From: Bacillus sp. MUM 116
Lineage (GTDB): Bacteria > Bacillota > Bacilli > Bacillales > Cytobacillaceae
Assembly (NCBI RefSeq): GCF_001866655.1
Contig: NZ_MLYR01000039.1
Coordinates: 1 to 46,479, forward strand
Direction of reading: 5' to 3'
Length of the DNA: 46,479 nt
Below the pieces are notes generated by a model. That model did not search any database and had not been told where the DNA came from. It saw only the letters and a list, made by a program, of their open reading frames with translations. The translations under genes and the position numbers were made by a program. Shown piece by piece: positions 25,253 through 34,593 of this stretch (position 1 is the first letter of the stretch; every line of letters begins with the position of its first letter).

Positions 25253-25288
25253 CAAATACCCCTTAGAAAAAATTCTAAGGGGTATTTG
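25253..25288. other. 16-bp perfect inverted repeat
   Basis: CAAATACCCCTTAGAA (25253-25268) and TTCTAAGGGGTATTTG (25273-25288) around an AAAA loop. Neither strand has a U-tract after the stem. It lies between the end of the winged-helix regulator gene and the amt promoter, about 30 bp upstream of the -35. It may be a factor-independent stop, an operator or a transcript-end stabiliser. Confidence 0.8.
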
Positions 25289-25333
25289 AGTAATATTTGG
25301 TTAATTGCTATGATTTTCGCCATCTGCATTATA

Positions 25334-26629
25334 TTATGTTAAACGATAAATTTTACTTGGCCTACCACGAGAGGCAGAGCCTTCAGAACCCATGTACTCC
25401 GCTAACCCCACTTCAGTTAAACCAGTAACCATCCGTCTAACATTTCTCTCATCGAGACGAAGATGGGTAGCAATTTCTTTTGTTGTGAAACTTCTTAATC
25501 CCAATCGTCTCACAATCGCTGCTAGTTTACTATACATTCGAACACTTACATTTCCTTGTTCAAGCTTTTCTAGGAAATCTTTATCTTCAAGACGATAAGA
25601 ATAAGACAACTCATCGTCTTTCCCTGCAGATTCGATGACCTTCCCATCCTCCTGGATAATTACAATTCCACGATCCTCCCTCTCTTTGGACCGCTGGATT
25701 GCACTAAGAGCATTAACCTCTGCAGCAAAGACTGTTTCTCCATATCCAATTCCAACTGCGATCGTCGACTCGGATTCAAGAGAAAGCTGATCCACTGTCT
25801 GAACCAGCATGCTAATTTTTCTCTCAATGGCACCACGGGAACTAAAAATAACATATCGGCCATTTCCACGTTCCATAAGAGAACCGTCTAAAGACTCACA
25901 CAACCGAATTAACGATTCCTTAAGGCGGGTCTCCAAGTACTGTAAACGGTAGGGACTCCTTGCTTTTTCAGCAATCCTATCAAAATCATTAATATCAATG
26001 ATTCCCACACCAATTTGAGTATCCTTAAAATAGAAGGCCCTCACCTTTTCCTCCAATATCCTTATTGTTTGCTGAATCTCAAGACTTGTAGGGGTATACC
26101 AGTATGCAGGAACACCAGCTGATAGTAAACTTTTATACACCCCTTCGAAACAAGTTATCGCAACATCAATCTTACCTTCTTCCCATAAGTTCATGTGGTA
26201 GCTCAGTAAATCGTTTGGGTTGGTCTGTATTCCATATTTTTTAATATAAACATTAGAAACGGGTACACCAAGCTGTTCTAACGCTTCTTCGATTTTTGTC
26301 TCTTCAAGCTCGTCGATACTAACCCTTTCGACGATGACATGATGGTTAAGAGCCGTCTGCAAAAAACAACGGTAAAGACTTGCTTCTGTATGTTGAATAT
26401 GTATCAATTTTTCATCAGAATTTATGATGTTTTTTGCAATAATATAGGAAAGCTTACCCGAAAAAAACCATATATCAACCTGATGATCATTTTCTTTGAC
26501 GATGGCACCCGTCTCCTGAAAATGGTTGTACGGAAATGGTAAAAATCGCAAGCTCAAATCCATTTTCTTCGCGAGAGTCAAAATTCGATCTACCGAAGCT
26601 TTAGGGCCTACAATTCCAATCTGATACAT
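25334..26629 (-). CDS. Winged-helix regulator with cyclase/GGDEF-like middle domain
   Basis: A 431-residue protein of unusual layout. The N-terminal part (MYQIGIVGPKASVDRIL..., up to about 180) looks like a sensor domain with a Rossmann-like start. The middle segment (GVGIIDINDFDRIAE, RLKESLIRLCESLDGSLMERGNGRYVIFSS) resembles a degenerate nucleotide-cyclase/GGDEF fold without a GGDEF motif. The C-terminal 70 residues form a winged helix (SFTTKEIATHLRLDERNVRRMVTGLTEVGLAEY, then RGRPSKIYRL). I place the start at 26629, after GGAAGGTAGG. It is divergent from the APC permease and argininosuccinate-lyase-like genes and probably controls them (inference). Confidence 0.7.
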   Translation of the reverse strand: MYQIGIVGPKASVDRILTLAKKMDLSLRFLPFPYNHFQETGAIVKENDHQVDIWFFSGKLSYIIAKNIINSDEKLIHIQHTEASLYRCFLQTALNHHVIVERVSIDELEETKIEEALEQLGVPVSNVYIKKYGIQTNPNDLLSYHMNLWEEGKIDVAITCFEGVYKSLLSAGVPAYWYTPTSLEIQQTIRILEEKVRAFYFKDTQIGVGIIDINDFDRIAEKARSPYRLQYLETRLKESLIRLCESLDGSLMERGNGRYVIFSSRGAIERKISMLVQTVDQLSLESESTIAVGIGYGETVFAAEVNALSAIQRSKEREDRGIVIIQEDGKVIESAGKDDELSYSYRLEDKDFLEKLEQGNVSVRMYSKLAAIVRRLGLRSFTTKEIATHLRLDERNVRRMVTGLTEVGLAEYMGSEGSASRGRPSKIYRLT

Positions 26630-27090
26630 ATGTGTACCTACCTTCCAGTACCTGATCACAAGGCACTTCTCTATTTTATTATAGGTTACACGATGATTTT
26701 CCCCTTTGTCTAGCCCAGTATGCAGCTATTTCAACTCCTTGACAAAACCAAGCCCATCCTTTTCAAGTTGTGAATTTTCAAAAAACATGTTGCAAAATGC
26801 AAACGTTTCAAATAAAATCATTTTAGGGTAATTACCTGTTTTTAACCTTTTAAAAAATCACAATTGAGCTAATCTTTGTGTGGAACATTATGGCTAAGCT
26901 AAAGTGTCCTAGGTACTTTTAATTTTTTTGGTAAAGTTTACGTATAAAACGGATTAGCTTAAAAAATTGGAAAGGAGTTATTTATTTTAAGTAAAGTGCT
27001 GAACTATTTATGATTCTAGAGGTCGTTTAGAATTTTTATACTAGTAATAGGACAAATAATAATATACCCCATTAAGAAAGAGGGAATTTC
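26630..27090. other. 461-bp divergent control region, no gene
   Basis: No ORF with a ribosome site is seen. It contains an AAACGTTT palindrome at about 26800 that only partly fits a cre, a 10-bp palindrome GGTAATTACC near 26827-26836, a CCTAGG core with imperfect AAAGT/ACTTT arms near 26900-26920, and a stray AAAGGAG at 26971-26977 not followed by a normal start codon. No clear -35/-10 pair for the permease could be fixed by eye. Confidence 0.5.
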
Positions 27091-28662
27091 ATGAGTCAAG
27101 AACAATATTTAAAAAAGAAAATGGGCTTTTGGTCACTTACAGCACTATCTCTTGGAGGAATTATTGGATCAAGCTGGCTTTTTGGACCATGGAATACGGC
27201 AAAACTAGCTGGACCTATAGCCATTTTGTCATGGATTATTGCTGCATTCGTCATCACTCTTATTGCTCTTGTTTATGCAGAATTAGGAAGGGTAAAACCA
27301 GAAACAGGCGGGTTGGCCCGATATCCCCTTTATTCCCATGGAAAATTACTTGGTACAGTGACAAGTTTTTCAATTTGGCTTGGCTACTGCGCCACTGCAC
27401 CCGTGGAATCGTCAGGAGTTATTCAATACGCTAATCAGTTCTTGCCAGGACTATATGATGCAACTAAGGAGCAACTTACTACAACAGGAGTTCTTGCATC
27501 AACTTTATTAATGGTATTTTTTGTTGTTGTGAACTATTTTGGTGTGAAATTATTTTCTGTGACAAATACCATTATTACCACAATTAAATTTATAGTACCC
27601 CTATTAACCATCATTGCTTTTTTTATGACGGGTTTTCATGCAGAGAATTATACGAGTCATGGGGTCGCCCCAAATGGATATGGAGCAGGATTAAGCGCAA
27701 TCTTAACGAGTGGTATATTTTTTGCCTATACAGGATTCGGGAATGTAATTATGATGGGCGGCGAAGTTGTTAACCCAAGACGTAATATTCCACTTGCGCT
27801 TATCGCATCTCTGTCATTTTCAGCTATTTTATATGCATTACTTCAAATCGTTTTTATTGGTGCCGTTCCGCCAGAAATGCTTTCTAATGGTTGGAGTGGA
27901 ATAAAATTTGACTCCCCATTTGCGAATTTAGCACTTATGGCAAATATGGTTTGGCTGTCTTGGACCATTACAGCGGATGCAATGATTTCACCAACTGGTT
28001 CAGCGCTCGCTTATACTGCTGGAACTTCAAGACATGTTTTTGCAATGGCGAAAAGTGGATTCCTTCCATCTTATTTCGGATCTATTAATAAAAGATTTGG
28101 GGTTCCAACACGTGCACTTACTCTCAATTTCCTTATTGGGTTGCTCTTTTTGTTCCCCTTAAAGAGTTGGACAGCGATTGTAGCAATTGTTGGAGCAATT
28201 GGTATTTTTAAATACGCTTCAGCATGTGTAACGGTAATGGTGTTTCGTAAGGTTGGTTTGACAAAAGACAACGGTATCCCAGGCATGCCTATTATTGCTC
28301 CTTCAGCATTTGTATTTGCTACTTTGCTTATTTATTGGACAAACTGGAGCAGAGTCCAACTTGCCATTTGGGGATTAGTGATTGGACTTGCAGGATATTT
28401 AATTGTTCATTTTATCAATAAACATAAATCGTTAGAAATCCTAGGCGGTATTTATCTTGTAATTTATATTTTGATGCTCGTTGGAATTTCATCAATAGGA
28501 AATTTTGGTGGTAAAGGAATAATTCCAGAACCATACATGTCTTATATCGTGGCAATAATAGGATTCATTTTTTACTATTTTGCCGTATATAACGGTATTT
28601 GGTATATGCGAAAAAAGGGGAACATTCAAGAATTACAAAATATAGAAAACACAGCCGTTTAA
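27091..28662 (+). CDS. APC-superfamily amino acid permease
   Basis: A 523-residue integral membrane protein with about 12-14 hydrophobic segments. The first helix carries the APC motif (SLGGIIGSSWLFGPWNTAK, unwound GG-I-IGS region), followed by VYAELGRVKPETGGLARYP, the usual cytoplasmic loop. The tail is short and charged. A GAGGG ribosome site precedes the ATG. It is followed after 33 bases by the argininosuccinate-lyase paralogue, suggesting it imports that enzyme's substrate or exports a product (inference). Substrate cannot be read from the sequence. Confidence 0.88.
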   Translation: MSQEQYLKKKMGFWSLTALSLGGIIGSSWLFGPWNTAKLAGPIAILSWIIAAFVITLIALVYAELGRVKPETGGLARYPLYSHGKLLGTVTSFSIWLGYCATAPVESSGVIQYANQFLPGLYDATKEQLTTTGVLASTLLMVFFVVVNYFGVKLFSVTNTIITTIKFIVPLLTIIAFFMTGFHAENYTSHGVAPNGYGAGLSAILTSGIFFAYTGFGNVIMMGGEVVNPRRNIPLALIASLSFSAILYALLQIVFIGAVPPEMLSNGWSGIKFDSPFANLALMANMVWLSWTITADAMISPTGSALAYTAGTSRHVFAMAKSGFLPSYFGSINKRFGVPTRALTLNFLIGLLFLFPLKSWTAIVAIVGAIGIFKYASACVTVMVFRKVGLTKDNGIPGMPIIAPSAFVFATLLIYWTNWSRVQLAIWGLVIGLAGYLIVHFINKHKSLEILGGIYLVIYILMLVGISSIGNFGGKGIIPEPYMSYIVAIIGFIFYYFAVYNGIWYMRKKGNIQELQNIENTAV

Positions 28663-28695
28663 AAACAATTTCATTTTAAAAAAGGAGAAATGCTT

Positions 28696-30015
28696 ATGAA
28701 GCTTTGGGGAGGACGTTTTAGAAAAGAAGAAAATAAACTAATGGAGGACTTTAATAGTTCCCTTCATGTTGATAAGAGACTTTATTCTGAAGATATTAAT
28801 GGCAGTATTGCTCATGTAAATATGCTTGTAAAATGTAGATTACTGACAGAAGAAGAAGGACAAAGTATTATAAAGACTCTTCTTTCCATATTGGAAGAAA
28901 TCGAAAACGGTACATTAGTAATCGAGGGAAATTTTGAAGATATTCATAGTTTCATTGAATCGAAGTTAACAGAACGAATAGGTGAAACAGCAAAAAAACT
29001 CCATACAGCAAGAAGTCGAAATGACCAAGTTGCTTTAGATATTAGACTATACGCTAAACATAAGGCATTAGAAGTACTCACGTATATTGATGGGCTACAA
29101 AATAGTCTGAAAGAAAAAGCAGAAGCAAACAATGTGATTATGCCAGGATATACCCATTTACAGAGAGCTCAAGTAATAACTCTTAAACACCATTTAATGG
29201 CCTACTTTAATATGCTTGAAAGGGATAGAAAAAGAGTCCTTAATGCAATAGAAATTATGAATGAAAGTCCACTTGGATGTGGAGCATTGGCAGGAACGAC
29301 TCATGATATAGATCGAGCAATGACAGCTGAGGAGTTGGGATTTTCAAAACCTGTAAACAATTTCCTCGATGGAGTTAGTGATAGAGATTATCTATTAGAA
29401 TTAATGTCTTGTTTTTCGATTATCATGATGCATTTAAGCAGGTTAAGTGAAGAACTGATTTTATGGAGTAGTCAAGAGTTTAGATTTATTACTATTGATG
29501 ATGCATATTCTACAGGCAGCAGTATTATGCCTCAGAAGAAAAATCCTGATGCAGCAGAGCTTATAAGAGGAAAAACAGGACGAGTATATGGTTCTCTTAC
29601 TTCACTTCTAACAACGATGAAAGGGTTGCCTTTAGCTTACAATAAGGATATGCAGGAAGATAAAGAACCATTTTTTGATGCATTAGATACAGTGTTATCT
29701 TGTCTAGAAATTATGTCTTATATGATTTCTACTATGAAGGTAAATACTGAAAATATGAAAATAGCTGTGAAACACGGCTTTCTTAATGCAACAGAAGTCG
29801 CTGATTATTTAGTTAGCAAAGGGGTTGCATTTAGAGATGCACACAGTATCGTAGGTTCTATTGTCATTTATTGTGAAGATCATAATAAAGGAATAGAAGA
29901 GTTGTCTCTAGACGAATTAAAGAGCATAAATTCAATAATTGAAGAGGACTTATATGAATTTATTGATTATCAAAATATATTAAATAAAGGCATTAAGGTG
30001 AATATATTAAATTAA
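28696..30015 (+). CDS. Second argininosuccinate lyase-like enzyme
   Basis: A 439-residue fumarase/aspartase-superfamily lyase close to ArgH: KLWGGRFRKEENKL at the N terminus, [12 protein letters not shown] (104-115), GYTHLQRAQ (151-159) and an intact signature [12 protein letters not shown] (274-285). All catalytic motifs of ArgH are present; it is about 20 residues shorter than the operon copy, and codon use is more AT-rich. I start it at 28696, eight bases after AAAGGAG; an ATG two codons earlier is too close. Linkage to a permease and a regulator, not to argG, suggests a catabolic C-N lyase acting on arginosuccinate or a related N-substituted amino acid. That is inference. Confidence 0.88.
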   Translation: MKLWGGRFRKEENKLMEDFNSSLHVDKRLYSEDINGSIAHVNMLVKCRLLTEEEGQSIIKTLLSILEEIENGTLVIEGNFEDIHSFIESKLTERIGETAKKLHTARSRNDQVALDIRLYAKHKALEVLTYIDGLQNSLKEKAEANNVIMPGYTHLQRAQVITLKHHLMAYFNMLERDRKRVLNAIEIMNESPLGCGALAGTTHDIDRAMTAEELGFSKPVNNFLDGVSDRDYLLELMSCFSIIMMHLSRLSEELILWSSQEFRFITIDDAYSTGSSIMPQKKNPDAAELIRGKTGRVYGSLTSLLTTMKGLPLAYNKDMQEDKEPFFDALDTVLSCLEIMSYMISTMKVNTENMKIAVKHGFLNATEVADYLVSKGVAFRDAHSIVGSIVIYCEDHNKGIEELSLDELKSINSIIEEDLYEFIDYQNILNKGIKVNILN

Positions 30016-30062
30016 TTTTGATTCATCAATTAAAGAACTATAGCTTATAATTCGAATATCTA

Positions 30063-30108
30063 TTAAAAAAAGAGGATATTAGCTCATATATTGAACTAAT
30101 TATCCTCT
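30063..30108 (-). terminator. Terminator of gabD (convergent with the lyase gene)
   Basis: AGAGGATATTAG (30071-30082) pairs, with one bulge, with CTAATTATCCTCT (30096-30108). On the minus strand it is followed by eight T. It lies between the two convergent genes but the T-run serves gabD. Confidence 0.82.
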
Positions 30109-30127
30109 AATATTCATAGTACAGTTA

Positions 30128-31558
30128 TTAAAAAGCAATCGATACATATTTCACTTCAAGATATTCATAAATTCCGTAATGACCGCCTTCTCTCCCTAAT
30201 CCGCTTTCCTTAAATCCTCCGAACGGTGCCTGCGCGACAGTAGGCAGGGCATCATTCAGCCCGACGATTCCATATTCGAGCTTTTCACTGATTCGAATCG
30301 CCCTGCTTAGGCTTTCAGTATAGACGTAAGCAGCCAATCCGTAGATTGAATTATTAGCCCGTTCAATTACTTCCTCTTCTGTTTTAAACGTCGCAACCGG
30401 TGCCAATGGTCCAAATGTTTCCTCGTTCATACAAAGCATTTCATCTGAAGCATTTGTAATAATCGTTGGTTCAAAATAATAACCGTCTGCAATATTTGGC
30501 CTATTTCCTCCCTGAAGGAGTTGTCCGCCCTTCTCAAGAGCATCATCAATTTGTTCTTTCACCTTATCAATCGCATGCAAATCAATCATTGGCCCAATGT
30601 CTGTTCCTTGGTCTAAGCCATTTCCAATTTTTAATTTCGAAACGGCTTCGCGGAACTTTTCGTTAAATTCAGCTTCAATCGACTCGTGGACATAGACACG
30701 ATTCGTACAAATACAAGTTTGCCCTGCATTTCTGTACTTAGAGCCTACAAGCCCTTCAATTGCCTTATCGATATTTGCATCATCCATCACGATGAACGGA
30801 GCGTGACCACCTAATTCTAAGGAAATTTTCTTTACGGTGTCTGCTGCCCCCTTCATTAGCATCTTCCCAACTTCGGTGGAGCCCGTAAACGTCAGCTTAC
30901 GAACACGCTCATCTTGTAACCAAGCGTCGCCAATTGCACGGGAATCTCCTGTTACGACATTTAACACGCCTTTTGGAATACCCGCTAAATGCCCAAGCTC
31001 CACAATCTTTAAAGCCGTTAAAGGAGTTTGTGTGGCCGGCTTAATTACAGCCGTACAACCAGCCGCAAGTGCAGGAGCCACTTTCCTGGTAATCATAGAA
31101 GCTGGGAAATTCCATGGTGTAATCGCCGCAACGACACCCACTGGCTGCTTCTGAATAAGAATTCGTTTATTCGGATGAGAGGATGGGATGGTTTCTCCAT
31201 AAATCCGTTTCGCCTCTTCTGCATACCATGAAACATAACTGTTCGCATTGATAATTTCACCCAATGCCTCTTTTAATGGTTTTCCTTGCTCTTCTGTCAT
31301 AATCCGAGCAAGTTCTTCTTTATTTTCATCAATTAATTGAAACCATTTCATCAGGAATTGACTGCGTTCTTCGGCAGTTCTGGCAGACCATTCCTTAAAG
31401 GCGGCGTATGCAGCATCTACCGCTTTTTTCGCCTCTGCTTTTCCCCCTTTTGGAACTTCTGCAATCACTTGATTATTCGCGGGGTTGATTACCTTAATCA
31501 ATTCTTTACTTTCACTCTCTACGCTCTCTCCGTTAATCTGCATTAAATGTATGCTCAT
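30128..31558 (-). CDS. gabD: Succinate-semialdehyde / glutarate-semialdehyde dehydrogenase
   Basis: Oxidises the semialdehyde formed by GabT to succinate (C4) or glutarate (C5). The 476-residue aldehyde dehydrogenase has TPWNFPASM (148-156), TGSTEVGK (225-232), catalytic Glu248 in LELGGHAPFIV, and the nucleophile Cys282 in AGQTCICTNR. The C-I-C pair (Cys282, Cys284) is the arrangement described for redox-switched SSADH. RBS AAAGGAG precedes the ATG. It is last in gabP-gabT-gabD and needs both GabT product and the SigL promoter upstream. C4 versus C5 preference is not decided by motifs. Confidence 0.94.
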   Translation of the reverse strand: MSIHLMQINGESVESESKELIKVINPANNQVIAEVPKGGKAEAKKAVDAAYAAFKEWSARTAEERSQFLMKWFQLIDENKEELARIMTEEQGKPLKEALGEIINANSYVSWYAEEAKRIYGETIPSSHPNKRILIQKQPVGVVAAITPWNFPASMITRKVAPALAAGCTAVIKPATQTPLTALKIVELGHLAGIPKGVLNVVTGDSRAIGDAWLQDERVRKLTFTGSTEVGKMLMKGAADTVKKISLELGGHAPFIVMDDANIDKAIEGLVGSKYRNAGQTCICTNRVYVHESIEAEFNEKFREAVSKLKIGNGLDQGTDIGPMIDLHAIDKVKEQIDDALEKGGQLLQGGNRPNIADGYYFEPTIITNASDEMLCMNEETFGPLAPVATFKTEEEVIERANNSIYGLAAYVYTESLSRAIRISEKLEYGIVGLNDALPTVAQAPFGGFKESGLGREGGHYGIYEYLEVKYVSIAF

Positions 31559-31589
31559 TGTATTTCTCCTTTCTATTAAAATTATCCGT

Positions 31590-32948
31590 TTATACTAAAC
31601 TAGCGCTATCAGAAGCAACGATCGCTGCCTCAATTGAATTTTCCAAAATGGTTAAACCTTCTTCCAATTGCTCACCTGTAATCACAAGCGGCATAAGAAG
31701 ACGGATGACATTGCTGTATACACCGGCGCTAAGGATTAGCAATCCTCGTTTGTTCGCTTCTTTAATAATTTGGTTGGTTAATTCTTTTGACGGCTCTTTT
31801 GATTGTTTGTCTTTTACAATCTCCATTGCACACATGGCACCAAGTCCTCTTATATCGCCAACGCAATCAAACTTATCGGAAAACGCCTTAAATTTATCCA
31901 TGACAATTTTTCCAATTTCTTCTCCGCGCTGATTCAATCCCTCTTCTTCGATAATATCTAAAACTGCTAAAGCAGCTTTACATCCCAATGGACTACCGCT
32001 GTAAGTTCCGCCAAGTTCCCCTGGATCCGCTGCGTCCATGATTTCCTTGCGGCCAATCACACCGCTAATCGGCACCCCTGCACCCATTGATTTAGAAACC
32101 GTCATCAAATCTGGTACCACATCAAAATGCTCAATGGCAAAATAACGGCCGGTACGGGCAAATCCTGTTTGAATCTCATCCGCAACAAAAAGGATGCCAT
32201 GTTCTTTACAAAATTCATAAACTCCTTGGACAAAGCGTTTGCTAGGAACAATAAATCCGCCTTCACCTTGGACCGGTTCCATTACCACGGCAGCAATGGT
32301 TTCCGGTGCAACATCACTAACAAAAAAGTTGCGGAATTCCTTAAGCACAAATTCTTCATATTGCTCTTCTGTTAATCCATCCGGGCGTCTGTATGTGTAA
32401 GGGAATGGCGCTCTATACACTTCAGGGGCAAACGGACCAAACTCAAATTTATATGGCTTAACCTTGCTTGTCATCGTCATGGTCATTAAAGTTCGGCCAT
32501 GATACCCTCTTGAAAAAGAAATAATTCCTTGTCTTTTTGTAAACTTACGGGCAATTTTCACTGCATTTTCAACCGCTTCTGCACCGCTGTTTTGCAGCAG
32601 CACTTTCTTCTCATGATTTCCCGGTGCCAGGCTGGCAAGTCGTTCCGCAAGCTCAATATAAGATTCATACATCATGACATTAAATCCGGTATGGATGAAT
32701 TGATCCACTTGTTCATGCAGTGCCTGTCTCACTTTCGGATGTCCATGTCCCACATTTTGTACCCCGATGGCTCCAACAAAATCTATAAAGGTATTACCAT
32801 CAACATCTCTAATTAATGCACCATCGGCTGATTCTGCAAATGCTGGAACCCCATAACTTACGCCCTTTGGTACGATATTTTCACGTCTCTCTACTAAACT
32901 TTTTGATTTTTCTCCAGGTATATTTGTTTGGATTTTTACAAAACTCAT
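31590..32948 (-). CDS. gabT: 4-aminobutyrate (5-aminovalerate) aminotransferase
   Basis: PLP enzyme that moves the omega-amino group of GABA or 5-aminovalerate to 2-oxoglutarate. The 452-residue class III aminotransferase has QNSGAEAVENAVKIAR (119-134), the EPVQGEGGF segment (224-232) typical of GabT, VADEIQTGFARTG with Asp257, and the Schiff-base Lys286 in TVSKSMGAGVP. It lies between gabP and gabD with short gaps and no terminator. Relatives in glutarate pathways (DavT) are indistinguishable at this level. Confidence 0.95.
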   Translation of the reverse strand: MSFVKIQTNIPGEKSKSLVERRENIVPKGVSYGVPAFAESADGALIRDVDGNTFIDFVGAIGVQNVGHGHPKVRQALHEQVDQFIHTGFNVMMYESYIELAERLASLAPGNHEKKVLLQNSGAEAVENAVKIARKFTKRQGIISFSRGYHGRTLMTMTMTSKVKPYKFEFGPFAPEVYRAPFPYTYRRPDGLTEEQYEEFVLKEFRNFFVSDVAPETIAAVVMEPVQGEGGFIVPSKRFVQGVYEFCKEHGILFVADEIQTGFARTGRYFAIEHFDVVPDLMTVSKSMGAGVPISGVIGRKEIMDAADPGELGGTYSGSPLGCKAALAVLDIIEEEGLNQRGEEIGKIVMDKFKAFSDKFDCVGDIRGLGAMCAMEIVKDKQSKEPSKELTNQIIKEANKRGLLILSAGVYSNVIRLLMPLVITGEQLEEGLTILENSIEAAIVASDSASLV

Positions 32949-32977
32949 TTTAATCTCTCCTTAGTTGATAAATTTAA

Positions 32978-34381
32978 TTAATTTACTATTTTTTTAGAAT
33001 TATATTCAGTTTCTGATGATGAGTATTTAGCATCCTCCTTTTTTCGGTATAAAAGAAAGTAGGAGCCTATTACTAAAATGGTTAGGATGGAAGTAAGATA
33101 AAACTGTTCACGCATCGAATCGATAAAAGCTTGGGCAACAAAAATAACAAATATAGCAGCAATCGTAGCATAGGTTAAGTAAGGAAATAGCCACATTTTC
33201 ACTTTCAGTTTCTTAGGATCTTCCTTTTCTGCTCTTAATCGCAAGCGTATATGAGAGAAGGCAATAAAGATATACATGATAATGGTTACTCCGCCTGAAC
33301 TATTTGCCAAAAATACAAACAATTTATCTGGCGAAATAAATTTAAATGTGGCGAACACATATGTAAAGATTACACTGAACGCCAATGCCCAAAGCGGAAT
33401 CCCTCTTTTACTAACGCGCGAAAGAAACTTTGGAGCCGTTCCCTTTGACGAAAGAGAGTACAGCATGCGAGAGCTTGTATAGAGCCCGGAATTTAAAACA
33501 GAAAGAAGAGAAATAAAGATCACGACATTCATTACTTGTGCTGCAGCGGGCATGCCCACCATATTGAAGACACTGGCATAAGGGGACTGCAGTAAATCCT
33601 TGGCACCCTGTGGAATAATCATGACTAAGATCGCCACGGAGCCAACAAAGAAAAGAAGAAGCCGCCATACAACCGCATTGATTGCCTTTATGATATTTTT
33701 TTCCGGGTTTTCAGATTCACCCGCGGCAATGGCTGCTACCTCACTTCCAGATAACGAGAAGGTAATAAAGATGACACTAAGAAATACTGGTGTCCATCCA
33801 TGCGGGATGAAACCGGCTCCTGTCGTCAGGCTCGCTAACCCTTGTGCTTTAACTCCGGGAAACCAGCCAAATACAATTACTGCACCAACGATTAGAAAAA
33901 TAACAATAGCAGAAACTTTAATAAATGCTAACCAATACTCAAATTCCCCGTAAGTTTTTACTGAAAAGATATTGGTTACGGTCATTAAAAGAGGAAACAC
34001 TAGACTTGCCGCTACCGCAGGAATCGCAGGGATCCAGTTATGTACAAATGTTCCAAGCAGAGTAGTTTCAATCGCCGTAATAATGACCCAGTTAAACCAG
34101 TATAACCAGCCAATCGTATACCCGGCCCACGGCCCGAATGCTTGTTGTGCGTAGGTTGCAAAGGAACCGCTATCAGGATTAACAACCGCCATTTCTCCCA
34201 GCATCCGCATAATCAGAACAATCATTAAACCCGCAATGATATATGATATCAAGGCACCTGGGCCAGCTGACATGATCATGTTACCGCTTCCAATAAAGAG
34301 GCCCGCTCCGATTACACCGCCAATTGAAATCATGGTCACATGCCTTGTCTTCAGATCATGCTTTAATTCATGATTTGCCAC
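32978..34381 (-). CDS. gabP: GABA permease (amino acid-polyamine-organocation family)
   Basis: Twelve-helix importer, 467 residues from the chosen start. The first helix has MISIGGVIGAGLFIGSG, followed by the MRMLGEMAVVNPDSGSFATYA loop, FSLSGSEVAAIAAGES in helix 6 and the long KRGIPLWAL loop, all typical of AAT-type permeases such as GabP and RocE. I start at GTG 34381, six bases after GGGGGGA; the longer in-frame reading has no ribosome site. Length agrees with Bacillus GabP (about 469). The assignment to GABA, or GABA plus 5-aminovalerate, rests on the operon with gabT and gabD. Confidence 0.88.
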   Translation of the reverse strand: MANHELKHDLKTRHVTMISIGGVIGAGLFIGSGNMIMSAGPGALISYIIAGLMIVLIMRMLGEMAVVNPDSGSFATYAQQAFGPWAGYTIGWLYWFNWVIITAIETTLLGTFVHNWIPAIPAVAASLVFPLLMTVTNIFSVKTYGEFEYWLAFIKVSAIVIFLIVGAVIVFGWFPGVKAQGLASLTTGAGFIPHGWTPVFLSVIFITFSLSGSEVAAIAAGESENPEKNIIKAINAVVWRLLLFFVGSVAILVMIIPQGAKDLLQSPYASVFNMVGMPAAAQVMNVVIFISLLSVLNSGLYTSSRMLYSLSSKGTAPKFLSRVSKRGIPLWALAFSVIFTYVFATFKFISPDKLFVFLANSSGGVTIIMYIFIAFSHIRLRLRAEKEDPKKLKVKMWLFPYLTYATIAAIFVIFVAQAFIDSMREQFYLTSILTILVIGSYFLLYRKKEDAKYSSSETEYNSKKIVN

Positions 34382-34420
34382 TAAACATCCCCCCAATTTA
34401 TCGATACACATCTATATTTA

Positions 34421-34438
34421 AAGCAAGAAACGTGCCAA
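34421..34438 (-). promoter_or_regulatory. SigL (sigma-54) -24/-12 promoter of gabPTD
   Basis: On the minus strand TTGGCACGTTTCTTGCTT fits TTGGCACNNNNNTTGCW exactly, with correct GG-to-GC spacing. The expected start is near 34411, about 30 bases before the gabP GTG. The divergent neighbour is a sigma-54 activator, which strengthens the call. Confidence 0.93.
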
Positions 34439-34485
34439 TAGTAAAAACCTTAAAATTAGACAAAAAAGTCTATTTTTTTAAAAAG

Positions 34486-34538
34486 TTCGATCCACTTTTG
34501 AATTAAAAATAACATTTTTTGATCCATTTATTGATTAA
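34486..34538. promoter_or_regulatory. Paired direct repeats, candidate upstream activator site
   Basis: Two 21-bp repeats at 34486-34506 and 34518-34538 share 16 of 21 positions around GATCCA (TTCGATCCACTTTTG... and TTTGATCCATTTATT...). They are offset by 32 bp, about three helical turns, and lie about 85 and 117 bp upstream of the SigL start, where enhancer-binding proteins usually bind. Confidence 0.7.
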
Positions 34539-34593
34539 TGATTCAATTCTGGATTATAGTTAGATTAGAATACTAGAAATTAAGGAGAACAAC

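Noticed and set aside
26797..26813. Possible cre (TGCAAACGTTTCAA) upstream of the APC permease
   Set aside because: Fails the consensus at both W positions and at the final CA; kept only as a palindrome note.
26971..27015. Possible leader peptide behind the stray AAAGGAG
   Set aside because: Would need an ATT start or an 18-base spacer to GTG; only 5-9 codons.
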